Assembly (NCBI RefSeq): GCF_000330505.1
Contig: NW_004443569.1
Coordinates: 12,439 to 25,689, forward strand
Direction: 5' to 3'
DNA length: 13,251 bases
Source of the DNA: Entamoeba invadens IP1
Lineage: Eukaryota > Evosea > Mastigamoebida > Endamoebidae
Each line of letters opens with the position of its first letter. Position 1 is the stretch's first letter. Below are positions 1-9,916 of the stretch, one piece after another. The notes beneath the pieces were generated by a model that was given only the letters and a program-made list of their open reading frames with translations, had not been told where the DNA came from and did no database searches. Both the position numbers and the translations under genes were made by a program.

Positions 1-36
1 GTCGCTTTCCGAATTGTCGCTTAATTTATTGTATAC

Positions 37-195
37 AAAGTGTGCAAATTAAAGTATAGTTTAGTAATAACTTTAAATTTATAATTAATAATTAAACCAA
101 AAATAATCTTTTTTTTTCAAAATTTCAAAAAATTAATGATTCATTTTTTTAAATAAAAAAATTATAAATGAACTATACCTTAACTTGCACACTTT
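37..195. repeat. Imperfect 25-bp inverted repeat with AT-rich loop
   Basis: The left arm at 37-61 begins AAAGTGTGCAAATTAAAG. The right arm at 171-195 begins AACTATACCTTAACTTGC and is its reverse complement, apart from two mismatches. The arms are separated by about 109 bases of AT-rich sequence. It could be a hairpin, the ends of a small degenerate non-autonomous element, or a chance pairing in AT-rich DNA. No flanking target duplication was recognised. Confidence 0.6.
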
Positions 196-207
196 AATGG
201 CTATTAA

Positions 208-291
208 CTCGCTTCTCACTTTTAAAACTCACTTGTCAAAAAATGACTCACTGTTTTGCTTTTTGACTCACTTTTATAAAAGTAACTCACT
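208..291 (+). repeat. Cluster of six CTCACT-type direct repeats
   Basis: The hexamer CTCACT occurs at 215, 228, 247, 267 and 286, with a variant CTCGCT at 208. The last four copies are spaced 19, 20 and 19 bases, and most are preceded by A or G to give (A/G)ACTCACT. The cluster lies immediately next to the right arm of the inverted repeat. It may be a decayed tandem array of about 20 bp or a set of factor-binding sites. No gene starts directly after it. Confidence 0.5.
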
Positions 292-1381
292 TAAAATAAT
301 TTACTATTTCAATGGTTTTTTAAATAATAAAATTAAAATACTTCAAAATAATAAAAAATAGTATTTAAATTGCTATATAATTATTCACACAATCAAAAAC
401 TTGACCATTTGAGCAAATTTGCCATTAATCAAAATAATTTATATCTAAATTGTGATGAAAAAACAAAAACAAATAACATTTTGACATTCTTAAATTATTT
501 TTGTTATTCAATTAAAGTTTACATAAATGAAAAAAATAAAAACAAATCAATTAATTGATTTAAAAAAAATACTTATTATGTTCAATAATTATATCGTTGT
601 CAACACGAAAGATATTGCCATACATATACAATAAAATGAATGTGTTGTTACACATTTGAATTTATTATATTACATTTTTAAAATGTATTAATTTTTGTTT
701 TGAACAATCAATAAAAAATACAATAAATAATAAATGAATTTTGTAATAAAAGATATCTAAATTACACAAATAATTTTTATATATAAACGAATTATTATAG
801 GTTATATAAACTTCTGTAAAACCATTGTATATTCCAGTCACATAAATAAAATGCTCAAAATGAATAATATGCAAATTCTAAATATACAAATATTATAGTT
901 TTTTAATTATCAAAGCATGTATTTGATGTGTTTTTTTTGCTTTGACTTTTATGTAAATAACTCCGTTCAATCAAAAACCAAAATGAACAATTTTTTAAAA
1001 ATGGATAAAAATAGGTATATTTGTATAATTATTAACTGGTATTATTGAAGTTTATAGATTTTTAAAACAATGTAAAGTTTATTATAACATTATAATTAAA
1101 AAAATATTATTCAAAAAAGAAAATGTGTAAGATAAATAATAAAAATGCGATTATTTAAAAGTTGTATTAATGTTCAATTTATTGTTCTTTTTTGTACTAT
1201 AATACGATTTATTTTCTACTGTACAATGTGTTTTTCGGCTTAATTACCAGAAATTTTTTAATTATAAAAAGCAAAATACAATAAAAATTATATTCTACCT
1301 AAAAAAAGACAAACAACAAAAGTCAATTCAAAGTATATTCTATTTCACTGGAATAACAAAAATAAAAAACATAGAATAATA

Positions 1382-1795
1382 TTTAAACACAATTTTTTGT
1401 ATGATCGAACAATTACAAAAAGATACACCGTTTGTTCCTATACAAATGAAACTCACTTCGGACAGCATCTTATACAATAACAATCAAAGGACTGGATTCA
1501 AGTATCTAAGTATACCAACTTCTATTTGGCTGAGACCAAAGAAATATTAACAGACTTCACATTTTAATAAATACATGAATACCATGGAAATGGTAGTAAA
1601 TACTATGCATCAAGAGGATAATGAACCAAGGATTCTGTTGGTGTTGTTACACCATGGCAATTGCCTAAATTTAACAAGTGGATTATTCGCATATCAGTGA
1701 AACTAAAAATGCATACATCATAGTCATCATCAAGTCGAATGCTTAAAGGCGCTCACAATGGTAATTGTCCATTAAAAGAAAAAACATATTTGTAA
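1382..1795 (+). pseudogene. Eroded coding relic, family not recognised
   Basis: This island is less AT-rich than its surroundings. In one forward frame it reads as protein-like text across about 138 codons, including KDWIQVSKYTNFYLAETKE near 1487, HGNGSKYYASRG near 1583 and DSVGVVTPWQLPKFNKW near 1631. Six in-frame stops break it: TAA at 1478, 1565, 1568 and 1619, TGA at 1622 and TAG at 1721. The frame ends at TAA 1793-1795. An ATG at 1401 opens a different, 49-codon frame. I do not recognise the family. The relic may be the remains of a gene or a repeat-encoded protein. Confidence rests on composition and on coherent text in one frame, not on homology. Confidence 0.4.
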
Positions 1796-2236
1796 ATTAA
1801 TTCAGTCTTTGAACCATCATTTTTTAGGTTTGACATTTGAATGTTAATAATTATAATTATGGTTAAGTTAATAATTATATTTTGTTAAATTATAAAAAAA
1901 TAATTACCATTTTAAAATTATTATTAATTAATTAAATGTTTATACAATTTGTTTTTAATTTTTTTGTAATTTTTGATATCAAAAAACTTAATAAAAACAA
2001 CTTGTTATTAATAAAATGCAAACCAATTCAAAATAGTGGATAATCAGAATATACCACATTAATGTTAAAATACCCTTTTATCATTTTTGACATAAAAAAC
2101 ATAATAAAAGAGAAATATTATAATTATAATTATTAAAATTTTTATGTCACATTTTGCATTTAAAAGTATAGCAACTGCTATAACTCATTTTAAATAGTAA
2201 ATTATTATTTATGAAAAAATAAATTGTAATTGATGT
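1796..2236. other. AT-rich spacer between coding relic and TMK 3' end
   Basis: The stretch contains only AT-rich sequence, including two near-identical short motifs related to ATAATTATAATTAT around 1848 and 2119. No open frame of note is present. The right end serves as the 3' flank of the minus-strand TMK gene. Confidence 0.55.
2205..2236 (-). terminator. Possible 3'-end/poly(A) region of the TMK gene
   Basis: Directly after the terminal TAA the minus strand has CAATTACAATTTATTTTTTC, with a six-T run at 2214-2219. Entamoeba mRNAs usually have short 3' UTRs with a TAATT-like motif and a T-rich tract. This match is loose and the call is an inference. Confidence 0.3.
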
Positions 2237-2239
2237 TTA

Positions 2240-3429
2240 ACACACTTCTAAAGTGTGAACAACGTCTTCTATTTTTGGACGATTGTTCATATCCTGTTTC
2301 CAACATTCAGAAATGATGTTGAAAATGTTATCATTCATTGATGGATTTTTGTTCACACGCTTTCCAGAAATAACGAACTCAGCTATTTTTCATGGAAATT
2401 TGAATTCATCTTTTGGGTATGCCTCACACCACCCAACACACTCGTATATTGTTACTCCAAATGAAAAGATGTCAGCACTCATCTTGTACTTTTCTTTTTT
2501 CAAAACCTCGGGTGCCATATAAGTTGGTGTTCCAATACCTTTTGTGAATGTCATGTTAGTCATCAACAAGTTGACGTTTCTACTACTTCCAAAATCAGTC
2601 AATTTAGCATTAACCTTTTCAATAGTCTCCAGTGAAAAGACTAATATGTTGTCTGGTTTGATGTCTCTGTGTAATATTCCATTTTCGTGTAAGTAAAGTA
2701 AATTGTTTGCTGCGTTAAGACAAAATTTCAGTCTTAACTTCATGTCAATTTCATTCGAAGTTTTGTGTTTCATCAAGTCTTGAAGACTTCCATATGTCGC
2801 AAATTCCGTGACCATACACACTTTTTACGTGCAAAGACGGCGCCATAGAAGTGAACGACATATTCACTACGGAACTTATCTAACATCTGAACTTCCTTTT
2901 CAAATTCTTCCATTGACTCTTCATTGTGTTCGACTTCTTTCATCTTTTTAATTGCTACTTTGTTTCCAATGTAATTCCCAATGTAAACAAAGGAGCCTTC
3001 ACTTATCTTCTTTTCGCAAATTACTTCGTCGGCATCAAGGTGACTCGACTTCTCACTCTCAAATTTAATGGGAAAGTTAAGAGATATCTGCTCACCCTTC
3101 GACATATTAAGAAGGACAATTGCAATGGTTTCGCTTATGCTACATGTGCAAAGAGGTGTTACAAATATTTCAAATTCAACAGCTTTCTCAGATGACAGTG
3201 TTGCAAGAGATGGAGTTACCCTGATGGTGTACTTTTCACTTGTCGTTTTGTATGTCAATTGGACTTTCACAGTGTGTTTCGAGTTGTTTCCAACACAGAG
3301 GAGGTCACGACTTGGTTTGTCAATTGGAAGTGAACAAACTGTATCAAAGTCAACAGAGAAGTTAAGTGATGTTTTGTTCAACATGACTCCTGGAGAATAT
3401 TCAATGAAGTTGATGTTCGACTTTTTCAT
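2240..3429 (-). other. TMK juxtamembrane region and kinase domain
   Basis: MKKSNINF starts the conserved juxtamembrane segment, with FEIFVTPLCTCSI further on. The ATP loop reads SEGSFVYIG near 3003-2977. The first Gly is Ser, and two residues appear to be missing compared with the usual GEGSFGVVY. The ATP-anchoring Lys of VAIKK is intact (2949-2947). The catalytic loop HRDIKPDN (2671), DFG (2596-2588) and APE (2515-2507) are intact, as is the late CW...RP motif before the end. The HRDIKPDN loop suggests Ser/Thr specificity, and the overall style is tyrosine-kinase-like (TKL). A frameshift at 2822-2826 and TGA at 2392-2390, at the usual Trp of FPWKIA, break the domain. Confidence 0.9.
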
Positions 3430-3480
3430 TGAAAACTCGCATGTGGTCTTTTGTAGTATTTACTTTAATTTATGCGATGT

Positions 3481-3567
3481 GTACAAGAGACACACCACAA
3501 ACAATGTGACTATTAATACTATAATAATAATGACTGTAATTACAACAGGAAGTGCAATTGAAAGCGC
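3481..3567 (-). other. Transmembrane helix of the TMK
   Basis: A run of about 29 mostly hydrophobic residues beginning ALSIALPVVITVIIIIVLIV ends in YTSHKLK, a basic stop-transfer sequence. The in-frame TAA at 3462-3460 follows immediately. As written, the upstream reading would therefore give a membrane-anchored ectodomain with no kinase, if the other lesions were absent. Confidence 0.88.
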
Positions 3568-6500
3568 CTTGTTTTGATGTTTGATACAACTTAATTTATC
3601 AATTGAGAGATCATATTTTGGTGAGCAACTTGAACATAAACCATTTGTAGCACTCGCACAATACTTAATATTAGTGTAATACTCACATTTACGATTTGTT
3701 AAAATATAATCATCAACACAATTTTGGCAAAAATCAGATGACACACACAACTCACAATTCTTGGCACAAATCTCACACTTCCCTCTGTCCAAGAAATACC
3801 CATTTTCACATTGAACACACCCAAATATATCATACTTCAAACAGTTTGCAAGTTCTTTAACCGAAATGCAATAAATCCCATTTGTGTCGTTCTGATAAAA
3901 TCCGTTATCAATATTGTACGCCAGGCAATTGCCTTCGCTCTGTGAACAAGTGGTGCAATTATTGCCACATTTGTAACAATTTCTCCCTTGCCAATAATAC
4001 CCGTTTTGGCATATTGCACAACCTCCATCACTCAAAAATTTCGCACATGATATTTTATATCTTCACTTGAGTCACAGTGACTCGTTTGCACGTTGAGAAC
4101 AAACCCAAAATAGCACGATATGCATGTCGTTGCATTTGTGTCACACTGCTCACAGTTCTTATCACATCGCTCACACTCTATCCCATCCATGTAATATCCA
4201 CTTTCGCACTTTACACAACCAGTTGAGCTTAGAATTTCACAATTGTTGATTGTCGCACTTTTAGAACAAACCGTTTCGCTGTTGGAAATGCCCAAAAGAG
4301 TTGTTGGTAGACATCTCACACACTTGTTTGAGTTTTCATTCAGACAATTTGCTATACTGTTTTCTTTGCACTCATTTGATGCGTCAAACACAAACCCTTC
4401 TCTGCATAACTCACAACGACCTGTAGCATTATTTAGAATAACACAATTTGACTCTTTAAGCGAAACACATTCATCATTTACAAGCACAAAACCATCTTCA
4501 CATTTCAAACACTTTTTGTTGTCACTTGAACACAACACACAATTCTGACCACACACTTCACACTTTCCATTTGTTATGTAATGACTGTCTGTGCATTTTA
4601 AACAAGTGTTGTTTGTTGTTAAAATGCAGTTGCTGTCACTTGTGCAAATTCCAATGTTGTTGTTTGACTCGTTGATACATATTTTACATTTGTTGATCTT
4701 GTTACACTCTCTGCACCCGCACTCTGTACAAACTGGTGGACTTGATCAGTTTGGGGCAAAACCACGTCGACAAGACAGACAGTGCCCTTTTTGATATTCG
4801 CCCTCTTGGCAATTGACATCACTTGCGTCTTCTGTTTTTATTGAAGATGACACTTTTGGTTTTGCGTTATATTCAAAACACTCACCCTTTTCGTTGTAAA
4901 ACGAGCAATTTGCGTTTCTGTTATTTGGCGAGCACTTTGTGCCAATTTCAACAGTCGAATAGTAGTTGGCGCACGACTCACAGCCGACATTGTGCAACTC
5001 ATCAAGACAATACTCGCGGTTTTCTATTTTAGGACACTTTCCATTCCTCAATGCAAACCCATCCTCACACTCAACACACGACTGCTCTTTTGTAGGGTTG
5101 TCTTTTATGAAACATCTCTTGCACCCATTTTCACATGTGATGCACACAGAACTCGAGTCAACTTCGTTGTGGCAGATCTCACAGACTCTTGTTGTGCTTG
5201 AAACAAAACCATACCCATCAAGACATCTGTTGCACTCAACTGCTGTTGTGTCAAAGATGGTATCACTTGTCGTGTAGTTGCAGCTGTAGCAGTTTTGTAT
5301 TTGAAGGCGACACTCTTTCGAAGTTGTTTCTGATGTTTTGAATTCGTTTGCCTTCACTTCGACACACTTCCCATTTTCAATGTATGACTCAAAATTACAT
5401 TTTGTGCATTTGACACCTCCCAAATTGTAACACTCGCTACAATTCGATATCACCGAATCACAACTCGAACATGTCAAATCTTCTGTGACGTAATACCCAA
5501 CTGCACATTCTTTGCATTTTGAAGTGTCAGAATAACATTTATCACAATTTGGCATCACATCCGAACAGGTGTGGCAAGTGTTGTCTGTGCCAACAGTAAA
5601 TCCCTCTGAACACGTTGTGCAACTCGATGTTGACGCGCATTCTTCACAATTGGTCAGTGTATTGGAACAACTTTGACATGTAGTTCCATCGAGGGCAAAA
5701 CCATTTTTACACTTTAAACAAGTGTTGGTGTTGGTTTCATACTCTTCACAATTGTCAATCGTGTTTTGATAACAAAATTCGTCATTCAAGTTGAGGTTGT
5801 ACCCCGGTGCACAAATTTCACAAACAGGATACACATTACTACCAGACGTTTTTGTTTTGCATTTCACACAGCCGTCAACAGTGCAATCTTTGCAATACCC
5901 ATTTACCAATTGCCCATTTGGAGAAGATGTAAAAGGCACTCTGTGCAAACAGGCGCTGTTTGTTGACACTTTGTGCAGTTTGCCATATTATTGCATGACG
6001 AACACTTTCCAACCCCATTTGGATATGTTCCTTCTGAACACTTTAAACATGTGCTGTAGTTGCATTCAACACAATTGGCATCAAACAAGTTACATGGATA
6101 GCACTTTCCCAATTTCAAATAATAATTTATATTGCACTTCAGACACTCGTTTCTGGTTGTTGACGTTTCAACACAGTTCAGAGAACTCAAGTCGTAGCTT
6201 TGACAAACGCCATCATTTGGATAATAACTGGATTTGCACTCAACACAAAACCCATTCAAGTCGCACGTCTTACAGTTGTCAACACTGCAACTCACACAAC
6301 TCCCATCTGTGAGAATTGTATCTTCTTTGCATTTTGAACATTTGTCATACAACTCACAGTCAAGACAATTCACATCAATACACTTCTGACATTGCCCATT
6401 CTTGTCAACACCATACCCAACACCACACGACAAACACCTCGAACTTGTCGTTGCACAAACGTGGCAATTTGGATTTGAAGTTGAGCACTCAACACAAACG

Positions 6501-8223
6501 CCCTCTTTTAACATATGGGAACTTTTGCATTCAGTGCAATTTCCATCAACCGAACAACTCGAACAGTTTTCGTGTGTAGTTTCACAATCGACACATTTGT
6601 ACCCATTTCCATCTATTAATCCGGTGTAATAGTCTTTGCACTTAAAACAGAGACGACTTGATTCGTCGCAAATTTCACACCCGTCTATCTCACTGCATTT
6701 GTGGCACATGTTCTCCTCCAAAAAGTATCCTTCTTTACAGCTGTTGCAATTTGAATCACTCGAACACCTTCCACACTTTTGGATGGTGTTGTTGCACAAC
6801 GCGCATTGTCCACTCACCAAATAAAACCCATCCAAACACTTGAAACACTTCCCCGTTTCAAGTGAGCATGTTGTGCACCCCTCTATCATTTTGCATGAGT
6901 TGCATTTGTGATCCGTGGCGTCTATGAAATACCCGTCTTGACATTTTGTACAATGCTCACTTGTACACTCCAAACACCCAATCGTTATTGTGGTACACTC
7001 TGTGCATTGTGATGTTGGCAATGCTGTTGAGAAATGAGTTTTGTCACAACTTAGACAATCACTACCTGTCGAGTTGCAGAGCGAACACCCAACAATCCCA
7101 CACCTCTCACACTTCCCGTCTTTCAATGAGTTGCTTGTGTTGCGCTCAACACATTTGCCAGTTGTGTCACACCTGCTGCAACTCGCAACTGAACACGACA
7201 AACATCGCCGACTTTCTGGTGACAAGTAAAACCCATCAGAACACGTCGTGCAAAATACACCATCAGTTGCAATACACCCCAGCTGTGTTGTGTATTCTTT
7301 GCGTTCATCTTCTTCTATAATATAATTCTGTTCACATTTTGTGCACTCATTTTCTGTGTTCGCAACACAGTTTTTGATTTGGAGACACTCACCATCTTGC
7401 AAATAATACCCACTCAAACATTTCGTGCAAATTCGAGTGCTTTCAACATTGCCAACAAGCAAGTTCACACACAACTCACACCCATATATCATTTTGCATG
7501 ACTTACATGTCTTCTCTGGAAAGAACCCTTCTCTGCACACAGAGCACATGATGCTCTCAGTGCTTGAAGTGGAGCAACTTGTGCAGTTTTGTATTGACGA
7601 GGAACAGCTTTTACACATTCCATTGTCGAGTATCAATTCACTCTGACATGATGCACACTTGCCGTTTAAAACTTCATCACACCCAGCATCTTCTTTGCCG
7701 ATACAAACATCCTCTGTGATCTGAATTGAGTTGCATGGCGTGTTTGACGCTTTTTGAACACAAATGTTGTTGTACAAATAATAACCGTCTTTGCAGACAG
7801 CACATTTACTGTTGTCAACACTGTCACAATTTGTTGGTTCAACACACTTTCCACTTTTGTCTAAAATTTTATTGTCTTTGCAGTTGGTGCACTTCCCATT
7901 GACACACCCCTCATCCCCACAAGACGTGTCGCATTTAACACACTGTGGTCCATTCGAGTAAAACCCATTCGAACATAAAAGACATTGCGTATCGACGTTA
8001 TCACTGTTGCATTTCTCATAATTGTGGATTTTCTTTTTGCATGATACACACATCCCATTGTTCAAAAACGAGTTTTCTAAACAACTCTCACATTTTGTAT
8101 CATCACAGACTTTGCAATTTCTTGTTGAACATGAAACCCACTTACCTCCACTTACGTAATAACCACCTTTACACTCATCACATGTTTATTTGTTTTGACA
8201 ACTTTCACAATTCACTGAACACT

Positions 8224-8272
8224 CTTTGGGTTATTATTATTTAAATATAAACATTTTTTATAAATTACAAAC
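8224..8272 (-). other. Intron 3 of the TMK (49 nt)
   Basis: The donor is GTTTGT, phase 1. With the acceptor at CCCAAAG the junction encodes Cys-Asn-Lys-Cys, again restoring CxxC. A second acceptor nine bases on (TTCAG, intron end 8215) keeps the frame but loses that CxxC. CAG is the more usual acceptor form, so the exact 3' end is uncertain. Confidence 0.7.
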
Positions 8273-8671
8273 TGTTACAAAATCCATTATTATAATAATA
8301 ACCATTTTGTTGACATTTTAAACATGTAACTTCATTGCAACGAACACACCCCTCCAATCTTTGATGGCATTCAACGCAGACTTTGTTTGACAGTGTCGAG
8401 TTATCGCCACACGCATAACATTCACTATCATAACAAAGCGAGCATTTTGAAAATTTGTTGTTGCACTTCACACACAAATTTTTGATGGTGTCAAAATAAT
8501 ATCCTTCAAAACATTGACTACAAATATTGTTTGAACAGAGTGTGCATCCTTCATTGAAATCTCCACATTTTTGTGTTGTTTTATTAATTAACTGATACCC
8601 ATTTTCACATTTTTTACACCCACTATTTCTATCACATTCTAAACACCTTTCTCCAAAATTGTCTGAACACA

Positions 8672-8711
8672 CTGGTCGTCATTTTAAAAACAAAATAAAA
8701 TAAAAACAAAC
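8672..8711 (-). other. Intron 2 of the TMK (40 nt)
   Basis: The donor is GTTTGT and the acceptor is GACCAG, phase 1. Removing it also removes an in-frame TGA and joins TGT TTT T to TG TGT, giving Cys-Phe-Leu-Cys. Splicing thus rebuilds a CxxC motif across the junction, which is strong internal support. Confidence 0.75.
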
Positions 8712-8813
8712 AAAAACATGGTGATTGTTTACCATTTTGAAGATAATAACCTGGTACACACCCATTGAATTTGTTTGCACCACCATTACAACTTGTACAT
8801 GAGTCATTTCAAG

Positions 8814-8850
8814 CTAATCATAAGTTGGTTCATTTGTAATAAAAACAAAC
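8814..8850 (-). other. Intron 1 of the TMK (37 nt)
   Basis: The donor is GTTTGT after Leu TTG (phase 0) and the acceptor is ATTAG. The next exon opens with CTTGAA and needs one extra base near 8807-8809 to enter the CxxC frame (NDSCTSCNGG). The intron is very short. The identical GTTTGT donor in all three introns supports it. Confidence 0.6.
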
Positions 8851-8985
8851 CAACACAACGCCAGTTGCTTGAGTAGCACCACAGGCAGTACAAGAGCCTT
8901 CCCAACCTATTTTACAGTAGCACTCTATCGAACTCACAAACACCGAGAAATAGTAAATATTAATATCATCAATCATAATCTTCAT

Positions 8986-9916
8986 TATTATTATAATTGA
9001 GATTTTAACATTAAAAATATATGAAATTAATATGTATTTACATTAACATTTTTTATGAATATTTCCTAAATTCCAAATCTTTTGTTTGGAAACAATATAT
9101 CCATATTATTTTGTCTTTCATTAATAATAATTTATTAAATTGTTAAATTTAAATATTAAAACCAGTTTGTAAATGTTATCTAATATAAGAATAAAGCCAA
9201 TTTTAATGGGGCATTGTGGAAAAAGAAGATATTTCGAAAAATAAAATGGATTTTTAGAATGTGTTCCTAAAATAGGCTATTTCTAATAATGTAAAATGTA
9301 TTAAAGAATCTTTAATAACGTTACTTATTTTTAGTTTTTTGTTTTTATTAAAAAGTTAAAAATCAGTTCTGAACCTTGATAGTATTCAAAATCCTTAAGT
9401 CGTCAATTAATTAATTAAAATTACAAAATATTTTATATTAAAAAACGAAATTTATTAATAAATATTCAAACATAATTCTCAAACTTATTCGACAAACTTG
9501 TTTTTCGATGTCACTTCTTTCTGTTAAACACGAACCATGACTTGTTATAATCAATTTTTGAACAATTACAAACATATCTATTTTTTGTTATAATTTATTT
9601 ATTTTGTTTTTCTTTTTGTTATATAACACTTTTTATTAACCCATTTTTATTTCACACTTGTTGGGATAACGTCGAAATAAATTTATTTTAAAGCTTGGGG
9701 ATTTTAGACATTTTGATGGGGTTTTACCAAACCTGTATATGTATCACTATATTTTATTCTATTTGAAACAACATGTCCAAATTTTTAGTTTAATTTGCAA
9801 ATATCAATTAATAAATTATTACTAAAAATTTGTTGTATTTTTTTACAATAAATAATTGTTAACAAATCAATTAATAAAGATTATTTTTCTCTTCGTCAAA
9901 GTCTTTTTGTTTTTTT
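8986..9916. other. AT-rich intergenic spacer upstream of the TMK
   Basis: No open frame, RNA gene or clear repeat is visible. The side next to the TMK start is very AT-rich, with an (ATT)n stretch at about 8984-8995. No confident TATA, GAAC or initiator element could be picked out for the TMK here. Slightly less AT-rich patches near 9480-9560 and 9660-9740 do not read as protein in any frame I checked. Confidence 0.5.

Larger units (their letters stand above)
1..1381. other. AT-rich intergenic DNA, no convincing gene
   Basis: This stretch is dominated by A and T runs. The two open frames over 60 codons (about 370-558 plus, 665-874 minus) begin at TTG rather than ATG, have biased Asn/Lys/Ile/Phe composition and show no recognisable motif, so I do not call them genes. 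The only structured part is the first 300 bases, which hold an inverted repeat and direct ACTCACT repeats, annotated separately. Confidence 0.6.
3570..8952 (-). repeat. CxxC-rich extracellular repeat domain of the TMK
   Basis: Dozens of tandem modules follow the pattern CxxC-x(n)-GYYL-x-x-G-x-C, for example CLKCLDGFYLVSGQC-like text. Cys pairs spaced by two residues occur nearly without interruption from after the start to the membrane helix. In Entamoeba TMKs such domains form the ectodomain and are presumed to sense ligands or surfaces outside the cell. The modules are diverged in sequence, so this is an old protein-level repeat and not a recent DNA tandem array. The Cys spacing survives across the stops and shifts, which is how the broken frames were joined. 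Confidence 0.9.
2237..8985 (-). pseudogene. Giant transmembrane receptor kinase (TMK), disrupted
   Basis: The product would be an Entamoeba-type single-pass receptor kinase. It has an EGF-like start (ECYCKIGWEGSC), roughly 1,750 residues of CxxC repeats, one membrane helix, a TMK juxtamembrane region and a C-terminal kinase. The coding model is ATG 8985-8983 to TAA 2239-2237 with introns 8850-8814, 8711-8672 and 8272-8224. In-frame stops are TAA 8188-8186, TGA 4748-4746, TAA 3462-3460 and TGA 2392-2390. Single-base losses fit short A/T runs at 8807-8809, 5931-5934, 4034-4038 and 2822-2826. Adding one base at each closes the frame exactly, giving about 2,208 residues. The ligand is unknown. 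The N-terminus MKIMIDDINIYYFSVFVSS is only a weak signal peptide, so an undetected upstream exon is possible. A long 720-codon open run shows that the damage is recent. Sequencing error could explain shifts but not all the stops. Confidence 0.9.

Noticed and set aside
370..558. Possible 62-codon plus-strand gene
   Set aside because: It starts at TTG, has no upstream ATG in frame and no motif, and its Asn/Lys/Ile-rich composition is what AT-rich DNA gives by chance.
665..874. Possible 69-codon minus-strand gene
   Set aside because: It starts at TTG. The Phe/Ile/Tyr-rich text has no recognisable domain, and length alone is not convincing at this AT content.
3447..3462. Tiny intron removing the TAA at 3460 (GTAAATACTACAAAAG)
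   Set aside because: It would be only about 16 nt, lacks the GTTTGT donor and is shorter than any plausible spliced intron.
2283..8244. Many plus-strand open frames of 60-173 codons opposite the TMK
   Set aside because: They are antisense shadows of the Cys-rich repeats. The TMK frame explains the sequence, and these frames show no motifs of their own.
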